This document shows, one piece after another, positions 9,832-21,034 of a stretch of 64,000 bases of DNA (position 1 is its first letter; every line of letters begins with the position of its first letter). A program made the translations under genes and the position numbers. The notes beneath the pieces are model-generated. The model saw only the letters and a program-made list of their open reading frames with translations. It did no database searches and was not told the DNA's origin. The stretch lies in the NCBI GenBank assembly GCA_905221605.1, contig CAJNDS010002235.1, positions 481,343 through 545,342 on the forward strand, written 5' to 3'. This DNA is from Symbiodinium natans. Its lineage: Eukaryota; Sar; Dinophyceae; Suessiales; Symbiodiniaceae.

Positions 9832-9894
9832 CTATATATACATATATATATATATAGGTACATAGATGGATAGAGTATCCTCTCCACCCACCAC

Positions 9895-9964
9895 CCATTG
9901 AACGAACATATTCTGGAAGGGCCTCTTGGATTCCTTTCGCATCCTCAATCCGGTTGGCCTTTGC
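9895..9964 (-). CDS. N-terminal exon (AKANRIEDAKGIQEALPEY)
   Basis: A 70-nt exon after TTGCTAG, ended by GTGGTG. It reads AKANRIEDAKGIQEALPEYV then RSM and one extra base. It is helical and charged, and continues smoothly from the RFRKAVK end of the preceding exon. Confidence 0.6.
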
Positions 9965-10040
9965 CTAGCAACAGACACATTTGCGTGTAAACAAAAGCCT
10001 TGAACTACCAGGAGCAAAACAAACAAACACACATCCCAAC

Positions 10041-10142
10041 CTTGACTGCCTTTCGAAATCTGGTGAGCATGAGCTCCAACGAGCTGACATAAAGCAGCCC
10101 ATGGTGCTGCAAACTCCGGCCCACCAGAGGGCTGAGCAAGTT
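10041..10142 (-). CDS. N-terminal exon (NLLSPLVGRSLQHHGLLYV)
   Basis: A 102-nt exon, phase 0 at both ends, after GAACTAAG (which includes a branch-like CTAA) and before GTTGGG. It reads NLLSPLVGRSLQHHGLLYVS then SLELMLTRFRKAVK. A (TA)n tract lies just upstream. Confidence 0.6.
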
Positions 10143-10315
10143 CTTAGTTCATGGTGAAATGTTAATATATATATATATATGTATACATATATATGCACAT
10201 ATACATATACATACACAAAAACATAGAGACATATTTTATAGATATACATGCATGACAAGACATGTTTTCCCCCAAATGATGGCAGTACATGAGCATCACA
10301 TCCTGAGCAAAGAAC

Positions 10316-10438
10316 CTTGTTCAGCTTCACTGCCAACGCATTTGGCTGGCGCTTTTGCCCCTTTTCATCTGCCGGCCATTGGATGAAGCATGTATCAGTT
10401 ACGCAGAGGGACTTCAGGTCCGGAAAGTCCGTCCACTC
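10316..10438 (-). CDS. N-terminal exon (EWTDFPDLKSLCVTDTCF)
   Basis: A 123-nt exon (41 codons), phase 0 at both ends, after TTGTATAG and before GTTCTT. It reads EWTDFPDLKSLCVTDTCFIQ, then WPADEKGQKRQPNALAV. It is well composed and globular, with no recognised family. Confidence 0.6.
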
Positions 10439-10500
10439 CTATACAATTTCATGTGTGCCTTCTGCAATCCTGCCCAACCAAGAAACCACCTACAGCAGTC

Positions 10501-10587
10501 CTTCACAACTTCTTCACTCAGGAGAGTGAGCAGCTTGCTTGACTGCTGCTCATCCATCTCACTGATCGGCCCAGGATCCATGGTGGG
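10501..10587 (-). CDS. most upstream supported exon (MDPGPISEMDEQQ)
   Basis: An 87-nt candidate after TTTCTTCAG. It reads PTMDPGPISEMDEQQSSKLL then TLLSEEVVK. Phase 0 joins the next exon if a GA donor (GACTGC) with a 62-nt intron is used. An alternative is that the Met codon here starts the protein. The open frame continues past the donor for 30 codons, so the boundary is tentative. Confidence 0.45.
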
Positions 10588-10718
10588 CTGAAGAAACAAG
10601 GCTGGATTCGAAACCAAACAGGGCTGCACACACATAACATGTTGCAGCATTGCAGCTTTCACATGCACAAACCAAGACAGCAGGCCAACCAGCAGCTCAT
10701 ACCCCCCTGCCCCCCTTC

Positions 10719-10811
10719 CCCCCCCCCCCCCCCCACACTGGGCACCCGACAGGCGTCGGCTTGAGCTACCAGAGGGCCCATCATGCTCTCTCTCTCTCTC
10801 TCTCTCTCTCA
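10719..10811. repeat. C homopolymer and (CT)n tract
   Basis: A run of about 18 C ends near 10734 and a CT dinucleotide run covers about 10785-10811. No gene was supported between 10.6 and 14.09 kb. Confidence 0.85.
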
Positions 10812-11120
10812 CAGGCAAGGCAGCTCCAAGCTGCATGTCTCTCATATTTTGGTTAGTCTGCCAGGTGCATGACGATCATATGCACAGGGCCACATGAAGC
10901 TGCTTTCTGTTGAGCATCTGATAATCAACTGCCAGGCCACAACTCCATACAAAGGCAATTAGCATTCCATGCATTTGACAACCAACTGACAAGCCTGAAC
11001 TCCGAAGGCAACAATCCATGCAATCCACACACATGCATACATATATATATATATACGTGGACAGAACATGAGATAAACTGATGTGTGACAGTTCATGGGA
11101 TATATGTATATATATATACA

Positions 11121-12042
11121 CATAATTTTTCAAGAATGCTTTTGTACCCATAGTATTTTTAGCACTTTTGGAAATAGTGGTTTTCCGTTCTTTGGATCAT
11201 ACATACCTTTTTGTCAAGAATGGTTTTCTGTTCTCGGCTCATCCAAGAACATCCACAACAAAACTAGAATAGCACCAAAACCAGAAGTTGAGCCAAAAAT
11301 GCATACAACCACAAAAAGGAACTACATACCCATGTCCAGGTAAGCCTCATGCAGCCGAAGACCAAAACTCCGATCTGGGGGTCAACCGCGTGGTGACGCT
11401 TGGAGCTGAAGTACTGAGTTGCACTTAAGGTACACATACGGCTTAGAGTTTAGGATTGAGGGGCTTAGAGCTTAGGGTGAAGATTTTGCTTAGTAACGAT
11501 GGCATAGGGTGTCTGTGGTTTAGCGTCTAGGAATAATTGTGAAGCAAAGGCCTTGACGGTAAGCCAGGTAAAGTATCCTAACTCGAACAAGCAAGTTGAT
11601 CTACATGGTCAGTGAGCGCGCAGGAGAAGCAAAGCGGCCCTAATTCTAGGCACTCTCGTGTCTGTGTGCGTGCCGTGAATACCTGAATGAACCCCAGTCC
11701 ACTGGATCCAAGCTGCTCCAAACTCCAAACAGTCACAGGTCACCCGCCTGGCGCTCGTAAGAGGTCTGGCGATCGAACGCCTCACAGCTAAGTTGGTTCT
11801 GGGGTTCACAAAAGGGGGCAACCCTCCTAAGCAACGCTGAGAAGATTGGTAGAGCAGGGAGCTCAAGGTTGAGGACCGGTTGTAGGAGTAGTTCTCCACA
11901 ACCTCAAATTGGCCTTGAATATGCATCGGTTTGGGAACAAATGGAGGTCCACCCACCCCCTCCCCAAAACAAAAGCATGTTTAAACATCTGTAAAATGTC
12001 TTCCGAAACCGCCCAAGAGGCCGAACCCAAACCCCGCTGGGG
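11121..12042. other. gene-free stretch
   Basis: Mostly unique sequence with faint TTAGGG-like words (11430-11530). I see no exon, repeat array or RNA gene. It marks the change from TA-microsatellite introns to telomere-repeat-rich DNA. Confidence 0.5.
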
Positions 12043-12625
12043 TTTAGGTTTAGGGTGTAGGGATTAGGGTTTACGGTTTAGGACCTTGAACCCTAAACCC
12101 TAAACCCTAAACCCTAAACCCCCCAAACCCCCCAAACCCCTAAACCCCTAAACCATAAACCAGAAATCCTAAACCCTTGCCTCATTGGAGGATACCGGCG
12201 ATCCCAGAGCCTTTGCAAAAAAAGAGGATCACGGATGTGGGCGTTTGCGAAAATAGGGTTTAGAGTTTAGGGTTTAGGGTTTAGGGTTTAGGGTTTAGGG
12301 ATAGACCCCCAAATAGTAGGACCCCCATATAGTAAGGATTTCAAAAAGGTACCCCGAATATCGTAACCCAATGTGGGTCTCAGGGGGCATGCCTCGAGGG
12401 TTTAGGGTTTAGGGTTTAGGGTTTAGGGTTTAGGGTTTAGGGTTTAGGGTTTAGGGTTTAGGGATTAAGGGCTCAGGGTTTTGGGCCTAGGGCTTCGGGT
12501 TTGGGGCTTAGGGCTTAGGGTTTAGGGCTTGGGGTTTAGGGCTTAGGGCCAAATGGCTTATGGCTTAGGGTTTGGGGTTTAGGGCTTAAGGTTTAGGGTT
12601 TAGAGTCTTGGGTTTAGGGTTTAGA
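12043..12625. repeat. TTTAGGG / CCCTAAA arrays, both orientations
   Basis: TTTAGGG-like (12043-12082), CCCTAAA (12090-12178), TTTAGGG (12250-12300) and a long TTTAGGG array with variants (12400-12625) are interrupted by unique DNA. The orientation flips within 600 bp could form foldbacks. Confidence 0.9.
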
Positions 12626-14093
12626 GTCGTCGACAGCCTACACCTGATCTTCCTCGACCCAGGAATAGAAAAGGGTGCCCTTTCGGGTGTAGAGAGGCTT
12701 GAAGGGAGCCTAAACATGGGGGCCTTCTCTGGGTCCTACCTTCTTCTCAAGTGCACAAGGACCCGGCATGAGCTTCTTAGGGGCGGAGCGAAACTTCAGC
12801 CGACTCAATGCATGTTGTCGCAAACCGACCTCCAACACACCTAAACCCTAAACCCATCATTCCGCAACGCCACAACTTGAACCCTGAAGCGATCTGCGAC
12901 TAGCCCGTGGAAACCTCAAACACCTGCTGTTAAGGGCTTAGGGCTTGATTCAAAAGCTGCCAAACAACCGGAGAGTTGAGGCATGCTATATATATATATA
13001 CACATGTATGTATAAACATACAAATATGTACATGACTTATTTATTTATGAGAATATTTACAACATAAGATAACATAAAACATATACATGAGGGGCTCTAT
13101 GCTTATGAGGCATAGGAGCTTTAAGTTCGCTGGAGCTGTGCGTTGAGGGTGCACATGGGCAGTCTGCAGCCCCCCGGTCTCCTGAACAAACCCCTTTGGC
13201 TGTTTCCGAAAATAGGGGTACCCTTCTCGGGGGCTAGGGTTTAGGGTTTAGGAATCAGGCTGAACATATGTTGGGGGTATATTAGGGGTAGCCTTTCTTT
13301 AGGGTTCAAATAGTAAGGATGATGGAATTTCCCCCCGACCGCAAGCCTCTTCTAGAGATGCTTCACGCTCGACCTTCACGTTGTGTAGGGGTGGGGGGGG
13401 GGGGGGGGGGGGGGGGGAGCGGGGAGGAGGGTTTAGGGTTTAGGGTTATAGGGTTATAGGGTTATAGGGTTATAGGGTTATAGGGTTATATGGGTTTAGG
13501 GTTAAGGGTTTAGACCCTAAACCCAAGCAAGCCACAAGCACCGGGCACGTCGAGTTCATGTGAACCGACGAGGGCTCTCATTAGCAACAGGACGTTTCGG
13601 GTTAAGGGCCTAGGACGTAGCGTCTTTTTGAACTCATGCTTGCTCCTTCGTTTCGGGGTACTTCGACTCTAAGCCTACCCCAAACCCTCAACTCTCAACC
13701 TTCCCCTAAGGATCCATGTACCTTTATAGTATATACTCGGGCCGCATAAAAAGGGGCCCTACAGAGTGGCTTTACGAATGACCATGTTTTAACTCTTACT
13801 ATGTAGGTGATCACTCCCTTAACTAAGGTTAGTAGTTCATGGATGGGATCGAAAAAAATTTCATTGTTTTTTATTCCTTATTGGGTTTAAGTACCCGTAA
13901 AAATGTAAAATGTTACCCAACTATGACCAAGGTTAGTATAGTAAGGGCCCCCCCTACTTGCAGGGCCCCAGTCTTCCACCTGGATCCTGGGGGTTCCGAC
14001 CCTCGACCCCAACAGTGCAAGGACAAACCCTAAACCCTAAACCCTAAAAGGCCTAAAGGGTGCGGGGCGCGCTTCTGGGAGGGAATCCCCTGC
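12626..14093. other. gene-free stretch below the mini-exon array
   Basis: Unique sequence is mixed with a 25-G homopolymer (13393-13417), a TTTAGGG/TTATAGGG array (13430-13505), an AT microsatellite (12988-13003) and short heptamer runs. It would be the 3' flank of the mini-exon gene. I found no convincing terminal exon or stop. Confidence 0.45.
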
Positions 14094-14144
14094 CTTCCGC
14101 TTGGCTTCCTCAGCCTGTTGCAAGGCCTCCTGCGCTGCCAGGGC
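14094..14144 (-). CDS. mini-exon 1 (lowest coordinate), 51 nt
   Basis: Encodes ALAAQEALQQAEEAKRK, one residue shorter than the standard unit (a codon is missing in the middle). CAG acceptor, GCAGGG donor. The stretch to the next exon (15295) holds G/T-rich runs (14195-14450), heptamer tracts at 14890-14945, a G homopolymer ending at 15112 and a CCCTAAA array. Confidence 0.65.
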
Positions 14145-15121
14145 CTGATAGAATGCGAATTGTTTCTGCTTTACTGTTTACTCTTTTTTTGGGTGGGGGG
14201 GTGGGGGTAGGGTTTAGGGTTTAGGGTTTTGGGCTTTGGGTTTTAGGGTTTGGGGCGTATGGTTTCGGGTGGGGGAGCCTTGAAAGCTAAACCCCTAAGC
14301 TGTTCACGGTGCCGACAGGTTTAATGACCTTTCATAGGGAATACTTAGGACCACCAAATACTTGCTACAGAGCCCCTAAGCACCTTCTATACAGAAGGCG
14401 GGCGGGGGGGTGGGGGGGGGTGGTGGGGTGGGGGGGATTAGGGTTTAGGGTTTAGGTTTAGGGGGGCATTGGTTCCGGGTTACATGGGTAAGCCAATCTT
14501 GCCATTTGGGTACCGGCATGGAATGATATTGTAGAGTTCAGATGTTCAGGCTCGGGAAGACTACGAAAGGACTACCGCACTGTTCAACACGGAAACTGTA
14601 CCCAATCAGTAAGGCACGTTCAGCGCGCAGCAAAAGCTAGAGGCTACGACTGGGCCATCGCACTGAGGGTACCGCTTTTCGGTATTAAATTAGGCGCATC
14701 GCGTTCTCCATCAAGACCATGATCTCTGAGGGGCATCGCTTTTTGGGGGGTTGGGTATCGCTTCCACAGCGAAGGAACTCCTATCTAAACAAACCCTAAA
14801 CCCCAAACCCTAAATCGGATTTCGTCGCTCCATTGCGTCTTTCATAAGGACGCGGTTGCCAGAGCACAGGACTGAAAAAGAGGTTGATAGACAGGGTTTA
14901 GGAGGGTTTAGGGTTTGGGGTTTGGGGTTTAGGGTTTCGGGTTTAGCATAGACTCGGATCCTGGTTAATCTACAGGGCAGCATCTTCACAGCTGCCACTG
15001 CGTTCGGGTTCGTTGCAACGTCGAAATATTCGGCTGCCTCGTCAACATCAGGGGTTGGGGAGTTTACGGGCCACCCAACATCCCTTGCACGAAGTTGGGG
15101 GGGGGGGGGGGGTAGGATTTG

Positions 15122-15285
15122 GTCTAAACCCTAACCCTAAACCCTAACCCGAAACCCTGAACCCTAAACCCTGAACCCTAAACCCTGAACCCTAAACCCT
15201 AAACCCTAAACCCTAAACCCTAAACCCTAAACCCTAAACCCTGAACCCTAAACCCTAAACCCTAAACCCTAAACCCTAAACCAAA
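15122..15285. repeat. CCCTAAA array
   Basis: About 23 near-perfect CCCTAAA/CCCTGAA heptamers directly abut the donor side of mini-exon 2. Confidence 0.95.
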
Positions 15286-15294
15286 CCGCATGGC

Positions 15295-15348
15295 CTGTCG
15301 CTTGGCTTCTTCGGCTTCCTCCTCAGCCCTCCGCTGCTCTGCCAGGGC
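15295..15348 (-). CDS. mini-exon 2
   Basis: Encodes ALAEQRRAEEEAEEAKRQ, a divergent unit ending Gln rather than Lys. GAG acceptor, GCCATG donor. Above it: TTTAGGG (15360-15418), TTTTAGGG-like sequence to about 15550, an unrelated 200-bp stretch, CCCTAAA at 15760-15800 and 15887-15955. Confidence 0.7.
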
Positions 15349-15886
15349 CTCCGGTACAAGGGTTCAGGGTTTAGGGTTTAGGGTTTAGGGTTTAGGGTTC
15401 AGGGTTTAGGGTTCAGGGGTTACCGGACAGCTTTTTTGAGGCTTCAGGGTTTTGAGGGTTTTCTAGGTTTTTTTTAAGGGTTTTGTAGGGCATGTTGGGT
15501 TTATTAGGGTTCTATCGGCTTTCAAGGGCGTCCATCAGGCTTTACAGGGTTGTGTAGAAGATGACGAGTGGTTGTAACCTTGTTTCGGGTAATGTTCCTT
15601 GTAACCTGGTTTTACCGGACTTTTGGGGTCTACAGCGTTTCTGGCTTTTGGTTCAAGAAACGGTCTTATGCGCATGTTGTTTTACTAAGAAGTCCAGAGA
15701 GTTCGGGCCTTGTAGAATTGGAGTGAAGGAGACTGAAAAGATGAGTCGTAACATGTCGACCCTAAACCCTAAACCCTAAACCCTAAACCCTAAATCCTAA
15801 AACATGTGGGCATTCATCAAAAGCTACGGCATCTTTTGGGCCTCAACGGTTAAAGGGTCAGAGCTGGAAAACCTTGCAGATCAGGT

Positions 15887-15957
15887 CCCTAAACCCTAAA
15901 CCCTAAACCCTAAACCCTAAACCCTAAACCCTAAACCCTAAACCCTAAACCCTAAAA
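15887..15957. repeat. CCCTAAA array
   Basis: Ten uninterrupted heptamers lie upstream of the donor side of mini-exon 3. Confidence 0.95.
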
Positions 15958-16000
15958 CCCCCAAACCCAAGCCCTGCACTCGTGAAGAACAGACGCCGGC

Positions 16001-16054
16001 CTTCTGCTTGGCCTCCTCAGCCTCAAAGAGGATTTGCTCCTGCTCAGCGAGGGC
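16001..16054 (-). CDS. mini-exon 3 (type C)
   Basis: Encodes ALAEQEQILFEAEEAKQK; the usual Arg at position 10 is Phe. Donor GCCGGC. Above it lie CCCTAAA/CCCTGAA (16105-16190), mixed heptamers (16276-16345) and a GGGGTACC/ACCCCAAA-type interspersed element (16366-16470). Confidence 0.75.
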
Positions 16055-16684
16055 CTGACAGTCACCGACCCCCACTGGCCAAAAAAAAACCGAGGTCGGC
16101 GAAGCCCTAAACCCTAAACCCTAAATCATAAACCCTAAACCCTAAACCCTAAACCCTGAACCCTGAACCCTGAACCCTGAACCCTACACCCAAAACCCTG
16201 CCAGTGTTCCGGGCCGAGTCAACCCTGCACCCTAGACCAGTTCATCAGGACGTGGAGGCTTCCAGCCTCCGAAGCGTTTAGGGTTTAGGGTTCAGGGTTT
16301 CGGGTTTAGGGTTCAGTATTTAGGGTTGAGGCTTTAGGCTTTAGGGCAGGGTGTACCTATATGGGGCTCTACGAAAATAGGGGACCCCAAAATAGATCCC
16401 CCCCCAAATAGGAGGATTCCCTTAGAATCGGAACCCCAATAAGGTACCCCTAACTTAGGCAACCCCCACGTGCAAGTAGTATACAACTGGAAGGGGGTTT
16501 CCTATGTAGTAGGCTAGGGTGCAAAGTATGCACTGGACAGGTGCATGGGCCTGCGGGTAACTCAGGATATGCCTTCATTCAGTGTAAGGGGCATTTCATT
16601 GTTCAAACTAAGCTCTTTACGTAAGGGGTCCCGAAACCTCAGACCCACACAGCCGACCACCCCCCCTCCCTCCCCAAAGCTTGC

Positions 16685-16738
16685 CTTGCGCTTGGCTTCC
16701 TCTGCTTCTTCCAAGGCTTTCTGCTCTTCCGCCAGTGC
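16685..16738 (-). CDS. mini-exon 4 (type D)
   Basis: Encodes ALAEEQKALEEAEEAKRK, the type D consensus and identical in peptide to mini-exon 12. Donor GCAAGC. The intron above holds two copies of a GGGTACC / ACCCCC-rich element (16755-16850, 17100-17225) and a short TA run (17457-17469). Confidence 0.75.
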
Positions 16739-17725
16739 CTGCTTTGGTCGTTTCCGAATTTGGGGTACCTTTTTACGGTCATTTTTATAAGGGAAGCTTC
16801 TTTTTGGGGGTCTATTGTCGGGGTCCCCTGTTGTCGTAAACCCCCAATTTCTTACCTTAGGGCGTTCAGGGAGGGGGTTGACATCTCAGAGTTTAGGGTT
16901 TAGGGCTTTAGGGCTCATAGGGTTCGTAGGGTTTACAGGGTAAGATTCGCTGAAGCCTCGACACGAAACTGTTGCAAGCCAATATGGGTTTGGTGCGGTT
17001 CGTAGGAGTTGGCCCTGAACCAGGGCTCAGGATTCAGGCTTGGGGGTTTAGGGTTGACCTCGCGACAAACCGTTTGCCTATGAGACATGACCTCAAATAT
17101 GACCCACAATATAGGTATTTCCTAAACTAAGGGTACCCGGTTTAGACCCCAAATGGAATAGATTCCCCTGTACAGGGACCCCCCAAACGGGTACCCCTAT
17201 TTTCGGAAAACCCCAAATCAACATGGCCCACCTAACTAGGCAAGGACAGACAGATTCGGGATCCATGACAAAGCCTCGGAACCCTGAACAGGACCTAAAC
17301 CCACACTCTTGAACCCTAAATGAACTCTTGCAACCCCTAGACCCCTAAACTCCCCTAAACCCCTACAGCCTAAACCATTAACCCGTTGCCTTCCTTGATG
17401 GTTCCTACCGGTACCACCAATACCTACCAGTATAGAATGATAGATAGATAGGTAGATATATATATATATGTATGGAGCAAAGCCGGTAAATGAAACACCG
17501 TACCGCACCGAATCGTTACAGCCATGTCTGCCCACGTTAAGCTAACTTAATACGTGCTCACGCTCTTAAGTACGTCTCCACACTTCTTAGGGTAGGTTGC
17601 ATGGCCCCTTAACATGAGCCCTGAAAAGGGGACGCCTCATACACGCCCCTATATACCCTATACTAAGGGCCCATGAAACTACCCTTATAGAGCATCCCTT
17701 CAACTGACAAACAAACCATGCCGGC

Positions 17726-17779
17726 CTTCTTCTTGGCCTCGTCCGCCTCACGGAGCACTCGCTCCTGTTCCTGCCGAGC
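17726..17779 (-). CDS. mini-exon 5 (type B)
   Basis: Encodes ARQEQERVLREADEAKKK. Donor GCCGGC. The upstream intron has TTTAGGG words next to the acceptor (17785-17825), a foldback-like element (17880-17965), a G homopolymer (18003-18022), heptamers (18077-18135) and about 400 bp of unique DNA. Confidence 0.75.
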
Positions 17780-18587
17780 CTGGTTAAGGGTTTACGGTTT
17801 AGGGTTTAGAGTTTAGGGTTTAGGGTGCTTGCACAGGCTGAAGCTACTCACTCAGCACTTGTAAACCCTTCTCCTAGTTGATGAGTACCCTGGGCCAAAA
17901 AATGTTAACCTTTCAGTTCTGGTGGGATTAACAACAGGTTAAAGGTCACCTACTTAGCTACTAAGTGTTGAGCAGCAATCGGGAACATGGGGGGCACGGA
18001 GCGGGGGGGGGGGGGGGGGGGGCGGTGCGAGGATGGGGAAGGACGACATGAGGGGCAAGGGAAGCTCGAATCAGCGGGTTTAGGGTTTAGGGTTTAATGG
18101 TTTAGGGTTTGGGGTTTAGGGTTTAGGGTTGGTCTTTGTAATGCAAGCAACCAGTCTGTGGTATTTCTGTCTGAGAGCAATGAAGGGTGCGATTCGTCGA
18201 AGAGTGCCTCACATTCGCATAAGAGATGTCCCACACCCAGCTTAGCATCTTTTCTTCAGGGATTACGCGGGCGCCACAAGTAGTAGCGTAAGTATCTGCC
18301 AGAATCTACTTGATTGGGATTACTGCGGTTCGCACGGGATCTCTATCATACGTGAGCCCTAGACTTTGAAAGAAATGATGTGGACATGAAGTCGTTCGTC
18401 GATCAACTTATGCTTATACAAACCGCGGAGAGATCTACATTGTCAACAACATCAGGTAATATGCAGATCGCTATCGAAGCTCTTCACTGACAAACAAGGG
18501 GTCTAAAGGCTTTGAGCATGGCGCTTTTGGGTTTGTGGTGTCCCTCTGCCCCCTCCTCCCCGCCGCGAACCGTGACTGCTCAACCCC

Positions 18588-18712
18588 TAAACCCTGAAAC
18601 CTAAACCCTCAACCCTGAACCCTAAACCCTAAACCTAAACCCTAAACCCTAAACCCTGAACCCTAAACCCTAACCCTAAACCCCAAACCCTAAACCCTAA
18701 ACCCTGAACCTC
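18588..18712. repeat. CCCTAAA array
   Basis: About 17 heptamers with CCCTGAA variants, ending about 12 nt before mini-exon 6. Confidence 0.95.
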
Positions 18713-18723
18713 TCCGACCCGGC

Positions 18724-18777
18724 CTTCATCTTGGCCTCCTCCACTTCCTCCAGGGCCTTCTGCTCCTCAGCCTGGGC
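18724..18777 (-). CDS. mini-exon 6 (type D; start of higher-order copy 1)
   Basis: Encodes AQAEEQKALEEVEEAKMK. Donor GCCGGG. It opens the first D-A-E-B-G-C block (exons 6-11). The intron above is one of the longest (2.4 kb). Confidence 0.75.
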
Positions 18778-18792
18778 CTGACAAAAGGGGTA

Positions 18793-19330
18793 GTTTAGGG
18801 TTTAGGGTTTAGGGTTTTTAGGGTTTTCAGGGTTTTTAGGGGTTTTAGGGTTTTTAGGGTGTTTAGGGTGTTTAGGGTGTTTAGAGTTTAGGGTTTAGGG
18901 TTTTTAGGGTTTTTAGGGTTTTTAGGGTGTTTAGGGTGTTTAGGGTTTAGGGTTTAGGTTTAGGGTTTTAGGGTTTTTAGGGTTTTAGGGTTTCAGGGCT
19001 TCAGGTTTTTTAGGTTTTTTTAGGTTTTTAGGTTTTTTAGGCTTTTAGGGCTTTTAGGGTTTTTCGGGTTTAGGGTTTTCGGGGTTTAGGGTTTTGGGGG
19101 TGTAGGGTTTTGGGGGTTTAGGGTTTTTATGTTTTCAGGGTTTAGGGTTTTAGGGTTTCTAGGGTTTCAGGGTGTAGGGTTTTAGGGGTTTAGGGTTTTA
19201 GTGTTTTGAGGGTTTCAGGGTTTTAAAGGTTTTTATTGCTTTTAGGGTTTCAGGGTTTAGGGTTTTAGGTTTGTTTATGGTTTCAGGGTTCAGGGTTTGA
19301 GGGGTTTAGGGTTTGGGTTTGAGGGTTTTA
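18793..19330. repeat. degenerate TTTTAGGG / TTTAGGG array
   Basis: About 540 bp of variable GGGTTTTTAGGG, GGGTGTTTAGG and GGGTTTCAGGG units. Unit length drifts between 7 and 12 nt, unlike the crisp heptamer arrays. Confidence 0.85.
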
Positions 19331-19402
19331 GGTCTGTGCTTGGAGGATCATGGGACTTAGCAAGTAGCGGTAGAATTAAGTACCCTACTTGGGGTGACTT
19401 GT

Positions 19403-19610
19403 AAGTTAGGTTTTAGGGTTTAGGGTTTCGGGTTTGGTGATTGGGTTTAGGGTTTAGGGTTTAGGGTTTAGGGTTTGGGGTTTGGGGTTTGGGGTTTGGG
19501 GTTTGGGGTTTGGGGTTTGGGGTTTGGGGTTTGGGGTTTGGGGTTTGGGGTTTGGGGTTTGGGGTTTGGGGTTGGGGGTTTGGGGTTTGGGGTTTGGGGT
19601 GTAGGTTTAA
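19403..19610. repeat. TTTAGGG array passing into a TTTGGGG array
   Basis: TTTAGGG heptamers switch to about 19 consecutive TTTGGGG units. The long Gly/Leu/Trp-type open frame across it is a repeat artefact. Confidence 0.95.
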
Positions 19611-19754
19611 GGTTTAGGGGTAGGGCTATAAGTGCCCTACTTGGGGTTCTAAGTAATTGTCACTAGAGTTGCCCTAATTCTCACCCTACTTACTAAGTCC
19701 CCTGATCCTTCAAGTAGGGCTCACAGGGCTTCACCTTGAAGACCTTGTCATGCA

Positions 19755-19837
19755 GGGTTTAGGGTTTAGGGTTTAGGGTTTAGGGTTTAGGGTTTAGGGT
19801 TTAGGGTTTAGGGTTTAGGGTTTAGGGTTTAGGGTTG
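19755..19837. repeat. TTTAGGG array
   Basis: Eleven or more uninterrupted heptamers, followed by a palindromic ACCCCCAAA/TTTGGGGGT element (19850-19955). Confidence 0.95.
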
Positions 19838-19984
19838 AGCTCGGATTTCCACCCCCAAACTATGGGGGGGGGTTCCGAATGTTAGAGTACCGTCTCGGGT
19901 CCTTATAAGAATGGGAACCCTATACTATTTGGGGGTCTATGTTGGTAAACCCCCAACCCATGCAAGTGAGCACCTACAATGATT

Positions 19985-21030
19985 CTTGAAGGCGGGGTTG
20001 CAGCCCTACTTGGAGGTTCATGGGTAGTTGGCCAACGCGCTGCAGATTGCCTGGTCGTTTCCATCCTTCGCTTCTTTCGGGTTTTGCTGGGGGTGGGGGG
20101 GTGGGGGGGTGGGGGTGGGGTGGGGCAGGCAGGGGCAGGGCAGAGGGGGAAGTGGGGCAGGGGGGGGGGGCAAGGGGGGTGGGGTGGGGATAAGACGTCA
20201 TTCATACTGCATACATGCCCAAAACACTGGTATTTACAGCGTTTTCGCCTCTTTGTACAGCGTATTGCACAAGGATGTGGAACAAGAAAATCTGTCACAA
20301 GCATGCCTTTCGTGACCATGCCCAAAACACTGGTATTTGCAGCGTTTTATGTCCAAAGCACTGGTATTTACTGCGCTCTCTCTTTGTACAATGTACTAAG
20401 AAAATATGTCACAAGCGCTTACCTTGCACTAAAAATCCCATGCTGTCCCAAAAAGAATAGCTTCAGTAAAACTCCCAACCATGCTGTCCCGAAAGGAATA
20501 GTTTTTGGAACCCCCTAAACACAGCTTTTCTGCTCCGTACCGCGCCTGCCAGTACGAACGACGTGTCGCGCAGAGCCCGTATCCAGGCAAAATGCAGCGC
20601 GTTAACCGGGGACATGAGGAGTCAGTCATGTCATGCTCTCATTAGACTTTGGACTCGCATTTTGCGCATGCTGAAGAGCCCAAGGGCTGCGTCCGCTTCC
20701 GCATCATCATCCCCGCTTCCGGCGGCTCCGCCTCCGTCTGCTCCAGAACCAGATCTCAAAATGTTGCGAAGGTCCAGGGAGCATTTCGGGCAGTGAAGTT
20801 TGTACCTTGTGCCTCATGACTTTACTCAAGCCCCAGCAAACAGCTCGCGTGCTCATGCCGAGTGCCCAGTGCCCAGTGCCAAGTTGCTGTACTTACTCTT
20901 GAAGTCATCTGACTGGTACTTGACCAAGCACACTACGCACACCAACACTGCCACCGCGGCTTGGGTGGTAACTGTACTTATAACCCCTAGGGGTACGGAT
21001 AGCCTTACTTACACCTACCCACGAGCCTCC
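19985..21030. other. unique island within a long intron
   Basis: G/T-rich tract (20088-20185), three partial direct copies of a segment beginning CCAAAACACTGGTATTT (about 20218, 20320, 20352) and a coding-like stretch (20600-20790). The minus frame of the last reads CPKCSLDLRNILRSGSGADG; the plus frame is also open. No splice model was made. Confidence 0.4.
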
Positions 21031-21034
21031 AAAA

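Larger units (their letters stand above)
477..10587 (-). other. multi-exon gene with C-terminal methylase-like domain (whole span)
   Basis: This is the span of a minus-strand gene whose exons are listed separately. The last seven exons (2439 to 477) join with every intron phase matching and give a continuous reading frame carrying three SAM-methylase-like motifs. From memory, dinoflagellate genomes carry many proteins with this motif order; their activity is not established as far as I know. Upstream exons at 10587-9704, 9320-8453, 7612, 7258-7400, 7012-5816 and 4711-4418 are coding by frame length and composition, but a few junctions are unresolved. The single-gene model is therefore an inference. 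Introns use GT, GA and possibly GC donors and AG acceptors, and most carry a (TA)n tract close to the 3' splice site. The 5' end is not identified and may lie upstream of 10.6 kb. Confidence 0.55.

Noticed and set aside
13341-13385. Possible mini-exon reading REASLEEAC on the minus strand
   Set aside because: No AG/GC boundaries and too short; a chance resemblance.
19475-19666. Open frame of Gly/Leu/Trp/Phe repeats
   Set aside because: It is the translation of a TTTGGGG array; periodic repeats with no stop codon in frame give long artefact ORFs.
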